Shown: positions 17,010-26,080, counted from the first letter of the stretch. The stretch is 56,456 nucleotides of DNA from Pseudorhizobium pelagicum (GCA_000722615.1 JOKI01000013.1:97821-154276), one strand, 5' to 3'. Translations and numbers: made by a program. The notes: a model not told the origin generated them from the letters alone.

Positions 17010-18263
17010 ATGAACATCCAGACCCAGAGCAAAAGCGCCGTCGACCCCATCAAACTGGAGAAGCTGGCCGAGGTTGCCGTGAAAGTCGGCCTGCAGCTGC
17101 AGCACGGCCAGGATCTCATCATCACGGCGCCGATCGCGGCCCTCCCGCTGGTCCGGCTGATCACCAAGCACGCCTATATGGCCGGTGCCGGGCTGGTGAC
17201 GACCTTCTATGCGGACGAGGTCACGACGCTTGCCCGTTATGCCCATGCGCCGGACGACAGCTTCGACAAGGCGTCGGGCTGGCTCTACGAAGGCATGGCG
17301 CGGGCCTTTGCCGGCGGCGCAGCGCGGCTGGCTATCGCCGGCGACAATCCGATGCTGCTGGCCGACCAGGACCCGGCCAAGGTGGCGCGCGCCAACAAGG
17401 CCAATTCCATGGCCTACAAACCGGCACTGGAAAAGATCTCCAACTTCGACATCAACTGGAACATCGTCTCCTATCCTAACCCCTCCTGGGCAAAGGTGGT
17501 CTTCCCGGAGCTGCCGGAAGAGGAAGCCGTGTTCAAACTGGCGGAGGCGATCTTTGCCGCCTCGCGCGTCGATCTCGCCGATCCGGTGGCGGCCTGGGCG
17601 GCTCACAACACGACGCTGCGCAGCCGCTCGGACTGGCTGAACGGCGAGCGCTTCGAGGCGCTGCATTTCACCGGCCCCGGCACGGACCTGAGGGTCGGGC
17701 TGGCGGACGGGCACGAATGGCACGGCGGCGCCTCGACCGCCAAGAACGGCATCACCTGCAACCCGAACATTCCGACCGAGGAAGTGTTCACGACGCCGCA
17801 TGCGCTGAAGGTGGAAGGCCATGTCTCCTCCACCAAGCCGCTGTCGCACCAGGGCACGCTGATCGACGAGATCCAGGTCCGCTTCGAAGCCGGCCGCATC
17901 GTCGAGGCCAAGGCTTCGAAGGGCGAAGCCGTGCTCAACAAGGTGCTCGACACCGACGACGGCGCGCGGCGTCTTGGCGAAGTGGCGCTGGTGCCGCATT
18001 CCTCGCCGATCTCAAAGAGCGGTGTGCTCTTCTACAACACGCTGTTCGACGAAAACGCCTCGTGCCACATCGCGCTTGGCCAATGCTATTCCAAGTGCTT
18101 CCTCGACGGCGCCTCGCTCAGCCAGGAGCAGATCACCGCCCAGGGCGGCAATTCCAGCCTGATCCACATCGACTGGATGATCGGTTCCGACAAGGTCGAT
18201 ATCGACGGCATCAAGCCCGACGGTTCGAAGGTGCCGGTGATGCGCAAGGGTGAGTGGGCTTAA
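17010..18263 (+). CDS. M29-family aminopeptidase
   Basis: 417 residues, normal length for clan MQ thermophilic-type aminopeptidases. Expected metal-ligand segments are present in order: NIPTEEVFTTP (Glu), RRLGEVALVP (Glu), ASCHIALGQCY (His) and IHIDWMIGS (His/Asp) near the C-terminus. The enzyme is a cytosolic di-metal exopeptidase that removes N-terminal residues from peptides. It stands alone, and the -35 of the downstream toxin-antitoxin promoter begins immediately after its stop codon. Confidence 0.93.
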   Translation: MNIQTQSKSAVDPIKLEKLAEVAVKVGLQLQHGQDLIITAPIAALPLVRLITKHAYMAGAGLVTTFYADEVTTLARYAHAPDDSFDKASGWLYEGMARAFAGGAARLAIAGDNPMLLADQDPAKVARANKANSMAYKPALEKISNFDINWNIVSYPNPSWAKVVFPELPEEEAVFKLAEAIFAASRVDLADPVAAWAAHNTTLRSRSDWLNGERFEALHFTGPGTDLRVGLADGHEWHGGASTAKNGITCNPNIPTEEVFTTPHALKVEGHVSSTKPLSHQGTLIDEIQVRFEAGRIVEAKASKGEAVLNKVLDTDDGARRLGEVALVPHSSPISKSGVLFYNTLFDENASCHIALGQCYSKCFLDGASLSQEQITAQGGNSSLIHIDWMIGSDKVDIDGIKPDGSKVPVMRKGEWA

Positions 18264-18265
18264 GG

Positions 18266-18294
18266 TTGACTGATCGTAGTTTTTAAACTACGCT
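18266..18294 (+). promoter_or_regulatory. Toxin-antitoxin promoter with palindromic operator
   Basis: TTGACT (18266-18271), 17 bases, then TACGCT (18289-18294) forms a good promoter. Between and overlapping the -10 is the palindrome CGTAGTTT-TT-AAACTACG (18275-18292). Type II toxin-antitoxin operons are normally repressed by the antitoxin binding such a site. The predicted transcription start coincides with the toxin GTG at 18300, suggesting a leaderless message. Confidence 0.65.
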
Positions 18295-18299
18295 CAGGT

Positions 18300-18596
18300 G
18301 TGCTCGTCCTCAAGCAGACTGAAACATTCCGCAAGTGGCGCATGCGTCTCAAAGACGAGCGTGCAAGAGCACTTGTTGCATCACGCCTGGACCGTCTTGC
18401 CTTTGGGCACCCCGGCGACGTCGCACCGGTAGGCAATGGCATCAGTGAGCTGCGCCTCCACTATGGACCGGGCTACCGGATCTACTTCCAACAACGCGGT
18501 GACATTCTCATCGTCTTGCTGTGCGGCGGAGATAAAGGCAGCCAGAATAAAGACATCAAGCTTGCGAAAAAGCTTTCGCAGGAATGGAGCGAATGA
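18300..18596 (+). CDS. HigB/RelE-superfamily toxin (addiction module killer protein)
   Basis: 98 residues from a GTG. The pattern FRKWRMRLKDERARALVASRLDRLAFGHPGDVAPVGNGISELRLHYGPGYRIYF is typical of the Gp49/HigB-like 'addiction module killer' family, followed by the strand ILIVLLCGGDKGSQNKDIKLAKKL. These are mRNA interferases of the RelE fold. The toxin is encoded first and the antitoxin second, the order seen for HigBA. The stop overlaps the antitoxin start (ATGATG). It is inserted between two housekeeping genes, as is common for mobile modules. Confidence 0.9.
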   Translation: MLVLKQTETFRKWRMRLKDERARALVASRLDRLAFGHPGDVAPVGNGISELRLHYGPGYRIYFQQRGDILIVLLCGGDKGSQNKDIKLAKKLSQEWSE

Positions 18597-18883
18597 TGGC
18601 AGAAAAAATAGCACCCTACGATCCGGCTGAGGACCTCAGTTCCGATGAAGCGATTGCCATTTTCATGGCCGAAGCGTTCGAAACGGACGATCCGGCCTAC
18701 ATCGCCCATGCGCTGGGGGTTGTTGCACGTGCCAAGGGCATGACGCAAATCGCCAAGGACACCGGCCTATCGCGGGAGCAGCTGTATCGTTCCTTCAGCG
18801 AGAACGGCAATCCGACCCTGAAGACAACCATGGCTGTAATGAAGTCCTTGGGTGTCGGGCTGACCGCGAAAGTTCAATCCTGA
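18596..18883 (+). CDS. HigA-like antitoxin (addiction module antidote)
   Basis: 95 residues from the ATG at 18596, chosen over two in-frame ATGs (18584, 18593) because GGAG is then six bases upstream and the start overlaps the toxin stop. It has a Cro/CI-type helix-turn-helix: MTQIAKDTGLSREQLYRSFSENGNPTLKTTMAVMKSLG. The N-terminal region YDPAEDLSSDEAIAIFMAEAFETDDPAYIAHALG is the typical antidote segment that neutralises the toxin. It presumably binds the 18275-18292 palindrome and represses the operon. Confidence 0.9.
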   Translation: MAEKIAPYDPAEDLSSDEAIAIFMAEAFETDDPAYIAHALGVVARAKGMTQIAKDTGLSREQLYRSFSENGNPTLKTTMAVMKSLGVGLTAKVQS

Positions 18884-18902
18884 CGCGGATGAACACCGAA
18901 GA

Positions 18903-20510
18903 CTAGAACAGACTGCCCTGCTTGGGCGGGGCAGCGGGCGGTATCGGTTTCGGCGCCGCCCGTTTGCGTGGCGGCGGCTCATCCGAGCCATGCGCTGCCG
19001 GGGGCTCGTCGCCAGACATGGCGGCAATACGGCCGTCGGCAAACTGGATCGATAGCGCCTGCGCCGTGGCAATGCCGGCGGCGCGCGTCAGCGGCCTGTC
19101 GTCCGCGTCGCGGACAACGGCGTAGCCGCGCTTCAGCACGTTCATGTAGGACAGCGATTGCAGCACGCGGTCCTGCGCCAGGATCGCCGCACGGCTGCGC
19201 CCCATGGCATGGGTGACGGCCGTATCCGCATGCCGCATCAGCGACGACACCCTCTGGCGCTCGCGCTGCAGCTGGCCGTTGAGCCGCGCGGGGAGCGCCG
19301 AGAGCGCGGTTGCCGCACGGGCGACGCGATTGTGCTCCTTCAGCATGTGCCGCTCGAGGCACCGCTCCTGGCGCAGCACCTGCTCGCCGACGAAGCGGCG
19401 ACGCTCGGCGACGCGGTTGGTCAGGAGATCGAGGCGCAGGCCGGCGGTTGCCTGTTCCAGGCTGCGGCGCTTGACGACGGTGGTCCGTTCCAGGCCGCGG
19501 CCCAGACCGGTTGCCGCCTCGTCGAAGCGGCGACGCGGCAGGGCGAGCAATTGGTCGAGCGAGGGCAGCGCGCGCACCAGGGCCCGCACCGACTGGCGGT
19601 GGTATTCCATCTGGCGGCTGGCGCAGCCCTTAAGCCGTGCGCCGAGGCTTGCCAGTTGCGCCTCAAGATCGGCCTTCACCGGCACCGCCATTTCGGCTGC
19701 ACCCGTCGGCGTCGGTGCACGCATGTCGGCGGCGTGGTCGATCAGCGTCCAGTCCGTCTCGTGGCCGACCGCCGAAATCAGCGGAATGGCGCTTTCCGCC
19801 GCCGCCCGCACGACGATCTCGTCGTTGAAGCTCCAGAGATCCTCCAGACTGCCGCCACCGCGCGCCACGATCAGCAGGTCGGGCCGAGCCATCGGCCCCT
19901 CGCCGGAGAGCGCGTTGAAGCCGCGGATCGCCGCCGCCACCTCTTCGCCCGATCCCTCGCCCTGAACCTTGACCGGCCAGACGACGACATGGACGGGGAA
20001 GCGGTCGGTGATGCGGTGCAGGATGTCGCGGATGACCGCGCCGGTCGGCGAGGTCACGACACCGATGACGCGCGGCATGAAGGGCAGCGGCCGCTTGCGT
20101 GCCTGATCGAACAGGCCCTCTCCCGCCAGCCGACGGCGCCTTTCCTCCAGGAGCGCCATCAGGGCGCCGGCGCCGGCCGGCTCCAGCGTCTCGATGACGA
20201 TCTGGTATTTCGAGGACCCCGGGAAGGTGGTGATCTTGCCCGTGGCGATCACTTCCATGCCCTCTTCCGGGCGGAACTTGATGCGCGGGAAGCTCCCTTT
20301 CCAGATTACCGCATCGATGCGGGCGCGGTCGTCCTTCAGGCTGAAATAGGCATGACCGGAGGAGTGCTGGCCGCGATAGCCGGAAATCTCGCCGCGCACC
20401 CGCACATGGTCGAAGGCCGTCTCCACCGTCCGCTTGATCGAGCCGGACAGCTCCGAGACGGTCACTTCGAGGAGATTGGTCTGCGAATCCCGGGCGGCAA
20501 AACTGTTCAT
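18903..20510 (-). CDS. xseA: Exodeoxyribonuclease VII large subunit
   Basis: 535 residues. An N-terminal OB-fold ([35 protein letters not shown], about 36-70) precedes the catalytic region with [40 protein letters not shown] and [29 protein letters not shown], all XseA hallmarks. A long coiled-coil middle and a C-terminal tail rich in Pro, Lys and Arg ([20 protein letters not shown]) follow. With XseB it degrades single-stranded DNA. The tail is longer than the E. coli protein. It converges on the antitoxin gene, 19 bases apart. Confidence 0.96.
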   Translation of the reverse strand: MNSFAARDSQTNLLEVTVSELSGSIKRTVETAFDHVRVRGEISGYRGQHSSGHAYFSLKDDRARIDAVIWKGSFPRIKFRPEEGMEVIATGKITTFPGSSKYQIVIETLEPAGAGALMALLEERRRRLAGEGLFDQARKRPLPFMPRVIGVVTSPTGAVIRDILHRITDRFPVHVVVWPVKVQGEGSGEEVAAAIRGFNALSGEGPMARPDLLIVARGGGSLEDLWSFNDEIVVRAAAESAIPLISAVGHETDWTLIDHAADMRAPTPTGAAEMAVPVKADLEAQLASLGARLKGCASRQMEYHRQSVRALVRALPSLDQLLALPRRRFDEAATGLGRGLERTTVVKRRSLEQATAGLRLDLLTNRVAERRRFVGEQVLRQERCLERHMLKEHNRVARAATALSALPARLNGQLQRERQRVSSLMRHADTAVTHAMGRSRAAILAQDRVLQSLSYMNVLKRGYAVVRDADDRPLTRAAGIATAQALSIQFADGRIAAMSGDEPPAAHGSDEPPPRKRAAPKPIPPAAPPKQGSLF

Positions 20511-20799
20511 GCCTCCTTCTACAGGAAGGCGAAGGTGATTTCACCTCCCTTGGACCGTCCAAAAGGGGGAAGAACTCCAACCAAAAAATGCTGGCCGCCG
20601 TCTCGAATTCACGGTGCAATCGTTCGCCTCCCGCGAAGCGAGAATGGTCAAGCCTCTGTTCCTCCTGCCGTTCTTACCTTCAGCCGGCCATGGCGAGACG
20701 GATTGACCTATGGCCACTGTCAAAAAAACTCGCCGGTTTCGTCCTCAGCCTGCAGCAGGCCGCGACAATCTCTCCTCATAACCTTGTGGAGATGCCGCC
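20511..20799. promoter_or_regulatory. Divergent region between xseA and head-spike genes
   Basis: 289 bases hold the xseA promoter (minus) and that of the spike operon (plus). A GGAG at about 20786 precedes the spike-base ATG. I do not recognise paired promoter elements or a CtrA-type TTAA-N7-TTAA site, and no small gene is supported. Confidence 0.35.
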
Positions 20800-21063
20800 A
20801 TGCCCGATCGTTTTGCCAATGTCCAAGCCTCGCTGTCCGGCCCCGCCGCGTCCGGCTTCGCCGTCACCCCCAATGACACCACCGACCTGCCGGAGCCGAC
20901 GCGAGCGCTCTATGTCGGCAGCGGCGGCGATCTCACCGTGCGGATGCTGACTGGGGAGACGCTGACCTTTGCCGCCGTCTCGCCTGGGAGCCTGTTGCCG
21001 CTGCGGGCAAGCCGGGTCTTCGCCACCGGTACCAGCGCCGCCAATCTCGTGGGTCTCGTCTGA
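20800..21063 (+). CDS. GTA/phage head-spike base protein, RCAP_Rcc01079 family (GhsA-like)
   Basis: 87 residues. The sequence pattern SGPAASGFAVTPNDTTDLPEPTRALYVGSGGDLTVRM and the ending LPLRASRVFATGTSA are those of the small spike-base family first seen as rcc01079 in Rhodobacter capsulatus, where the product sits at the base of the gene transfer agent head spike. The fit is from the TPNDTTDLP...ALYV...GG core. The stop overlaps the start of the next gene (TGATG), so base and fibre are co-translated. No capsid, tail or packaging genes accompany it in the window. Confidence 0.85.
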   Translation: MPDRFANVQASLSGPAASGFAVTPNDTTDLPEPTRALYVGSGGDLTVRMLTGETLTFAAVSPGSLLPLRASRVFATGTSAANLVGLV

Positions 21064-22469
21064 TGCTCGGCCTCTCTCTCGGTCTCCCCTCCGCCGCCTT
21101 CGGGCGCTCCGCCTGGTACCGCCAGCCGGCCTATGCGGCGCTCCCGCAGGACGGCGGCCCGCCGATCGGCGCCGCCTTCATTGCCGACTTCCGCCGGCGG
21201 CGCTTTGCACAGACATCCGCGGCCACGGCTGCCATCGCCACAGCAACACCCGAGATCCTTGCGCAGTTGCAGCCACTGGGCTTTGCCGACCTCTTCGCCT
21301 TCACCCGCGCCAGCGGAGCAACCTTTGTGGATGCTTCCGGCAAGGTCGTCCTGGCGTCGACGGACGAGCCGCGGTTCGACTGGAGCGACGGAACGGGGGC
21401 TCTCCTGCTGGAGCGGCCGGCGACCAACCTGCTGCTCCAGTCGCAAACGCTTGCGGCTTCGGCCTGGACCAAGGCCTCCTCCAGCCTCCCCGGCCAGACC
21501 GTCACGTGCGGCAGCCTCGTGCTGGAAGCCGTGCGCCGGACGGGCGATGTCTTCGGTGGCCTGCAGCAGCCGGTCAGCCTTGTGGACGGCACGCGCTACG
21601 CCGTTTCCATGTTCCTGAAGCAGGGAAACGGCGGCCTGTCCTGGTTCGGGCTCTACAACAGCACGGACGCCGTGTGGCAGAGCGCCGTCCAGATCAACTG
21701 GCCGGCGCCGGAAATTCCGCTCTCCGCCGCTCATGTCTCGGTACCGGGGAATGGCCAACGCAACCTGCCGGCGGATATCCGAGTCCAGCAGCTGAGTGAC
21801 GGGATCTGCCGCCTGTCCTTCACCTTCGTGGCCACGTCGGCAACCGGCGATACCGTCTCGGTCAATGCGCATGCAAACCGCAATGACGACCAGAGCGGCA
21901 ACTATTTCGGCGGCATGCAGATCGAAGCCTCTCCCTTTGCCACCGCCTACATCCCCACGGCAGCTTCTGCCGCGACCCGGGCGGCGGATCGCTGCCGGCT
22001 GTCGGCGGCTGGCGAATCCCTTCTCCAGCGTGCGCAGGCCAGCCTGCTCGTCCAGGCGCGCGGACTGAGCGGCACAAATGGCCGGCTGATCGGAGGTCCC
22101 TCCACCCGCCTGCTCGGCTTCGACGCAGAGGGAACCGGCCTGCTGGTCGGCAGCGAGACGCCGTTGACCGTCACAACCGGCCTGACGCAGCCGCTGGTCG
22201 CCAGCGGATGCGCCATTGCCTTTGATCCGTCGACCAAGGCCGGCGCCTATAACGGCGGCAACGTCATGACGCTCGCCGCGGCCATGGATGCCGACCGCAG
22301 CGCAGCCTATCTCGGACGGGATGGCACTGGCAGCTTTGCCGACGGCCGTTACGAGGCACTTCTCGTCTGGCCCTTCAGGATATCGGGGGACGCACTACAG
22401 GCAAAGGCCGTTACTCATGCAGGCTTACCGGACCTTCGACACCGTAATCCGGGTGAAAGGGAATTTTAG
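21063..22469 (+). CDS. Phage/GTA head-spike fibre-like protein (GhsB-like)
   Basis: 468 residues with no signal peptide. The middle contains the tail-fibre/spike module: FADLFAFTRASGATFVDASG, DEPRFDWSDGTGALLLERPATNLLLQSQTL...AWTKA and later SGNYFGGMQIEASPFATAYIPTAASAATRAADRC, a receptor-binding jelly-roll domain common to phage spike fibres. The C-terminal 150 residues look like a LamG/concanavalin-type beta domain. In R. capsulatus the equivalent pair (rcc01079-01080) forms head spikes that bind capsule polysaccharide and lies apart from the main GTA cluster. Equivalence here is inferred from domain type and gene order; the N-terminal 70 residues are unassigned. Confidence 0.78.
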   Translation: MLGLSLGLPSAAFGRSAWYRQPAYAALPQDGGPPIGAAFIADFRRRRFAQTSAATAAIATATPEILAQLQPLGFADLFAFTRASGATFVDASGKVVLASTDEPRFDWSDGTGALLLERPATNLLLQSQTLAASAWTKASSSLPGQTVTCGSLVLEAVRRTGDVFGGLQQPVSLVDGTRYAVSMFLKQGNGGLSWFGLYNSTDAVWQSAVQINWPAPEIPLSAAHVSVPGNGQRNLPADIRVQQLSDGICRLSFTFVATSATGDTVSVNAHANRNDDQSGNYFGGMQIEASPFATAYIPTAASAATRAADRCRLSAAGESLLQRAQASLLVQARGLSGTNGRLIGGPSTRLLGFDAEGTGLLVGSETPLTVTTGLTQPLVASGCAIAFDPSTKAGAYNGGNVMTLAAAMDADRSAAYLGRDGTGSFADGRYEALLVWPFRISGDALQAKAVTHAGLPDLRHRNPGEREF

Positions 22470-22516
22470 GAAGCCGCCCATACAATCGCCACATCTATTC
22501 AGGCGAGGGCGTAAAG

Positions 22517-22747
22517 GTGTTGTTTCTGACTGCAGTACTGCTGGGGACGTCTGCGGGGCTGCTCCGCTCGGCGTTCTCCATTGCACTGGTTGCGGTGCTC
22601 ATCGTCATCGCCTTCGTCGCGGCCGGTGCCCTCTCGGGCGGCCTCTGGCCGTTCGGCAAGCTCGGCATCGCCCTCATCGGCTACAATGTCGGGCTGATCA
22701 ATCTGATCGCCGGCCTCTTCGTCGCCCAGCGGCTGCGCCTGATCTAG
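22517..22747 (+). CDS. Small hydrophobic membrane protein (76 aa)
   Basis: 76 residues from a GTG, with an A/G-rich site (GGGCGTAAAG) just upstream. Two predicted transmembrane helices (about 1-38 and 46-70) are separated by a GGLWPFGK turn. There are no recognisable motifs. It sits 47 bases after the spike-fibre gene and converges on the GT-C-like gene. Its length and hydrophobic periodicity support a real coding sequence; function is unknown. Confidence 0.6.
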   Translation: MLFLTAVLLGTSAGLLRSAFSIALVAVLIVIAFVAAGALSGGLWPFGKLGIALIGYNVGLINLIAGLFVAQRLRLI

Positions 22748-22758
22748 CGTCTCCACCG

Positions 22759-24603
22759 TCAACCGTCCGACAACACGACCTGGAAGAGCCGAAAGCCACC
22801 TTCGGAGCCGCCCAGCGGCTTCAGGAAGGATGGCACCTCGTTGCGCGACAGGGCGGCGTAGAGCCCGTCGCTCTTCATGTCGATCAACATCTTCGTCTGC
22901 GGATCCGTCTCGCAGAAGGCCAGGAGCGTCACTCCCGCACCGGCGAGGAAGGCGCGGGCCTCCAAAGGCGGCGCGAGGCCGATGTGCAGTTCCGTCAGCA
23001 TGCCGCCCTGGTTGCGGTGATAGGGGGCCGACAGCACCCTATGCGGCGTGAACCGGAGGATTTCGGCGCCGCTATTGGAGGGTGCCGCGACCAGGCCCGC
23101 CGGCATCTGAGCCAGCAGCGCCAGATCCGCCTCGCTCGAGCATTCGCCCTTTTCCTGCGAGCCGGTATCCTGCGTCATGGTCTGCAGGCCGATCGGCTCC
23201 TCCAGCCCCTTGGCGATCACCGCTCCACCGAGAGCCCAGACGGCCGGAACGGCCGCCAGAACCGTCGCCACATAGGCAAAGGCCAGATTGGCATTCTCGG
23301 GCTCTTTCTGCGACCTGTGACGAAGGTCGCTGATCAGCAGCGCCAGCGGCAGGATGGCGAGGAGGTTGGCGAAGGCAAAGCCGCGCACCTGGACGAGCGA
23401 GATCCCCCAGTTCACGGCAATCAGCAGAAGCAGGACGAGGTGTGCCTCCCGCTCCTCGTCGCCAAGGGCGCGGAAGAAGCAGACGGCGAGTGCCAGGAGC
23501 CCGACCGCATAGAAGCCGCCGATACTGGCCGGATCCCGGAGCAGGATCTGCCAGAGAGATTGCGCCTCGGTGACCGCGCCCAGCCACAGCTGGACCAGCA
23601 TCGGGTCAAGGCCCGCCAGCGGGCTGGCCAGGCATTGCGGGGCAATCACGCTTGCCGCAACGAGCAGCATTGCGGCAATCACTGCGCCCACCACCATCCG
23701 CATCTGCAGCGTGGCCGTGTAGGGCAGCCATGTCGCCAGGGAGAGCAGCAGGCCGCCGGTGGCGGAGAGAGCATAGAAACCAAGGGACAGGCTGTCACAG
23801 GTGACAACGCCGTAGGATTGCGGCGGCACCGTCAGGAAGAAGGCGGCTGAAATCACCAGCGTCAGCGACAGGCCGAAGGCGCGGACCGCACGGGCCGCAT
23901 CCAGCCCATGCCAGATCCACTGCAGCGCGACGACCGCACAGGCGGCCGCGACGAAGGGCACGGTTTCGGCACCGATGGCAACCGCCAGCGCACAGGCAGC
24001 ACCGGCCGCCGCATAGCTCGACCGGCGACGTTGAGGATCGACGAGCATTGCCGCCACCCAGATCGCCAGCACCAGCTGCAGATTGTGATGATCGATGGCG
24101 CCGGGGTGGAAGCGGATGCTGGTGAAGACAAACAGGCAGCCGAGGCCCATCCCGATGTGCATGGCCCCGGGACCGCCCAGGCGTCCCGCCGCCAGGCCCA
24201 GTGGATAGAGGAGAAACGGGATCAGCAGCAGCGGCCAGAGCGTCAGCGCCACGGCCTCCGCCTGAACGTGCGGCAGGAACAGCGCGGCGAAGCGGACGAG
24301 AAGCGCGATCGGCAGGTCGACGAGCCGCGACCAGTGCATCAGCGTTCCGCCCTCGAGCCCGAGGCGGTACTGCATCAGGTCGAACCACCCCTGGCCGGCG
24401 AGCAGGTCGCGCACCTCGACGAGACGCATGATGTCGTCGTTGTCGCTGCCGACGTAATCGGTGGCGGACGGGATGAACATCGCCAGCAGGACTGCTGCCG
24501 TCACCAGGGCGTAGAAGACAGCCAGCAGCCAGGGCCGGCTCGAAAGCGGCCGACGCTCCGGCCGGCTCTCCTGGAGGCTCGCGCCCGTGGCATGTGTCAT
24601 CAT
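22759..24603 (-). CDS. Polytopic membrane protein, GT-C glycosyltransferase-like
   Basis: About 614 residues from the ATG at 24603 (another ATG follows at 24600). There are some 11-12 transmembrane helices. After the first helix comes TDYVGSDNDDIMRLVEVRDLL, an acidic loop motif in the position of the catalytic DxD of GT-C enzymes such as STT3 and Gtr proteins, then LMHWSRLVDLPIALL and FHPGAIDHHNLQLVLA, both typical of this fold. The C-terminal 130 residues are an extracytoplasmic domain with two or three cysteines. Such proteins use a polyprenyl-linked sugar donor in the periplasm. It is divergent from a GT2/GtrA pair that could make and flip the donor. No classical ribosome-binding site is seen. 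Confidence 0.7.
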   Translation of the reverse strand: MMTHATGASLQESRPERRPLSSRPWLLAVFYALVTAAVLLAMFIPSATDYVGSDNDDIMRLVEVRDLLAGQGWFDLMQYRLGLEGGTLMHWSRLVDLPIALLVRFAALFLPHVQAEAVALTLWPLLLIPFLLYPLGLAAGRLGGPGAMHIGMGLGCLFVFTSIRFHPGAIDHHNLQLVLAIWVAAMLVDPQRRRSSYAAAGAACALAVAIGAETVPFVAAACAVVALQWIWHGLDAARAVRAFGLSLTLVISAAFFLTVPPQSYGVVTCDSLSLGFYALSATGGLLLSLATWLPYTATLQMRMVVGAVIAAMLLVAASVIAPQCLASPLAGLDPMLVQLWLGAVTEAQSLWQILLRDPASIGGFYAVGLLALAVCFFRALGDEEREAHLVLLLLIAVNWGISLVQVRGFAFANLLAILPLALLISDLRHRSQKEPENANLAFAYVATVLAAVPAVWALGGAVIAKGLEEPIGLQTMTQDTGSQEKGECSSEADLALLAQMPAGLVAAPSNSGAEILRFTPHRVLSAPYHRNQGGMLTELHIGLAPPLEARAFLAGAGVTLLAFCETDPQTKMLIDMKSDGLYAALSRNEVPSFLKPLGGSEGGFRLFQVVLSDG

Positions 24604-24719
24604 GATATTGCTTTTGTTTTCCGGGTCCCGGAAACCTAGCCTTAACCTTCCCAAGAAATAGTAAAGCCGTTGCGCCGGTCGAAATCCTGCGCCGATTTTC
24701 CAGGTAGCGAGTGAAAATC

Positions 24720-25709
24720 ATGATCGCCGGCTCTCTCGACATCGCCGTCCTGCTGCCCTGCTACAACGAGGCGGCCACCATTGCCGACGTGGTGGCGGGC
24801 TTCCGTGCGGCACTGCCGACGGCGCGCGTCTACGTCTACGACAACAATTCCACCGACGGCACTGCGCTGAAGGCAATGCTGGCCGGCGCGCATGTGGTGC
24901 GCGAGCGCCGCCAGGGCAAAGGCCATGTCGTGCGGCGGATGTTTGCCGACATCGACGCCGACATCTACGTGATGGCCGATGGCGACGGGACCTATGTGCC
25001 CGCCGACGCCGAGGAACTGATCCGCACGCTGCTGACAGAGCGCGCCGACATGGTGGTCGGGACCCGCCGCGGCGTGCTGGCCGATGCCGGCCGCCAGGGG
25101 CATGCCGCAGGCAACCGCGTCTTCAACCTTCTCTACCGGACGATCTTCGGCCGGGACTTCACCGACATCTTTTCCGGCTACCGTGCATTCTCGCGCCGCT
25201 TCGTGAAGAGCTTCCCGGCCGTTTCGGGCGGGTTCGAGATCGAAACCGAAATGTCGGTGCACGCATCGCGGCTGAAACTTCCCGTCAGCGAGATCGAGCT
25301 GCATTACGGCCGCCGGCCTGAGGGGTCGCACTCGAAGCTCTCCACCTTCCGGGACGGCGGAAAGATCCTCTGGATGTTCGCCATGCTGATGAAGGAGACC
25401 CGCCCCTTCGCCTTCTTCGGGATGATCAGCGCGGCGATCATGGCAACGAGCGTCGCCTTCATGCTGCCGGTGCTGGCAGAATACTTCCAGACCGGCTTCG
25501 TGACCCTCGTGCCGACATGGATATCGTCGATGGCGCTGATGATGGTGGCGCTTCTGGTGTTCACGGCCGGGCTGATCCTCGACTCCGTCTCGCGTGCCCG
25601 CAACGAACAGCTGCGCCTGTACTATATGAGCCTTGCGCGGGTCGCCGGCACCGAGCGCGCCGAGCCGCCCGGCCCTACCGAAACTGCACGCGGCGCAGAC
25701 GCGGCATGA
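24720..25709 (+). CDS. GT2 family glycosyltransferase, polyprenyl-phosphate sugar transferase type (GtrB-like)
   Basis: About 329 residues from the ATG at 24720 (a GTG three codons earlier is also possible). The catalytic GT-A domain shows IAVLLPCYNEAATI, VYVYDNNSTDGT and the DxD-type VMADGDGTY, then DIFSGYRAFSRRFVKSFP and GGFEIETEMS, the dolichol/polyprenyl-phosphate mannosyl- or glucosyltransferase signature. Two C-terminal transmembrane helices (about 225-290) match GtrB architecture. It likely loads a sugar onto undecaprenyl phosphate at the inner face of the membrane. Its stop overlaps the gtrA start (ATGA). Confidence 0.88.
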   Translation: MIAGSLDIAVLLPCYNEAATIADVVAGFRAALPTARVYVYDNNSTDGTALKAMLAGAHVVRERRQGKGHVVRRMFADIDADIYVMADGDGTYVPADAEELIRTLLTERADMVVGTRRGVLADAGRQGHAAGNRVFNLLYRTIFGRDFTDIFSGYRAFSRRFVKSFPAVSGGFEIETEMSVHASRLKLPVSEIELHYGRRPEGSHSKLSTFRDGGKILWMFAMLMKETRPFAFFGMISAAIMATSVAFMLPVLAEYFQTGFVTLVPTWISSMALMMVALLVFTAGLILDSVSRARNEQLRLYYMSLARVAGTERAEPPGPTETARGADAA

Positions 25710-26080
25710 GGAGACTGATCTGGTTCCTCCTGGCAGGCGGGACCGGGTTTGCCGTCGACGCCGGTCTCACGCAGATGCTGATCACACTGACGCCCGCGGG
25801 GCCGTTCGTCGCCCGCGTTCCGGCCATCACGATGGCCATGGCGGCGACATGGTTCCTCAACCGCACCTTCACCTTCGGCCGGTCATCCTCCTCGGTTCTC
25901 GCCGAGGGCTTCCGCTATTGGGCGGTCGGCATTACTGCCGCCCTCGTCAACTATGGCATCTATTCCGCGCTGATCTACCGGTTGCCTGAATTGCAGCCGG
26001 TGGCGGCGATCGTTCTCGCCTCGCTCGCCGCCATGGCCTACAGTTTCTTCGGCTATTCGCGCTTCGTCTTCCGGCGCTAG
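25706..26080 (+). CDS. GtrA-family small membrane protein (putative lipid-sugar flippase)
   Basis: 124 residues with four transmembrane helices. [30 protein letters not shown] and the C-terminal [12 protein letters not shown] are the GtrA (PF04138) signature. GtrA is proposed to flip undecaprenyl-phosphate-linked glucose across the membrane. The ATG overlaps the GT2 stop by four bases, so the two are translationally coupled. The stop overlaps the convergent oxidoreductase stop (CTAG), leaving no intergenic DNA. Confidence 0.92.
   Translation: MRRLIWFLLAGGTGFAVDAGLTQMLITLTPAGPFVARVPAITMAMAATWFLNRTFTFGRSSSSVLAEGFRYWAVGITAALVNYGIYSALIYRLPELQPVAAIVLASLAAMAYSFFGYSRFVFRR

Noticed and set aside
19158..20876. 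A 572-residue plus-strand open frame
   Set aside because: Shadow of xseA on the opposite strand; composition is His/Arg/Gln-rich without motifs.
20800..22469. Interpretation as the edge of a complete prophage
   Set aside because: Flanking genes are chromosomal (xseA, membrane proteins, glycosyltransferases) and no integrase, capsid, portal or lysis gene is visible within the window.
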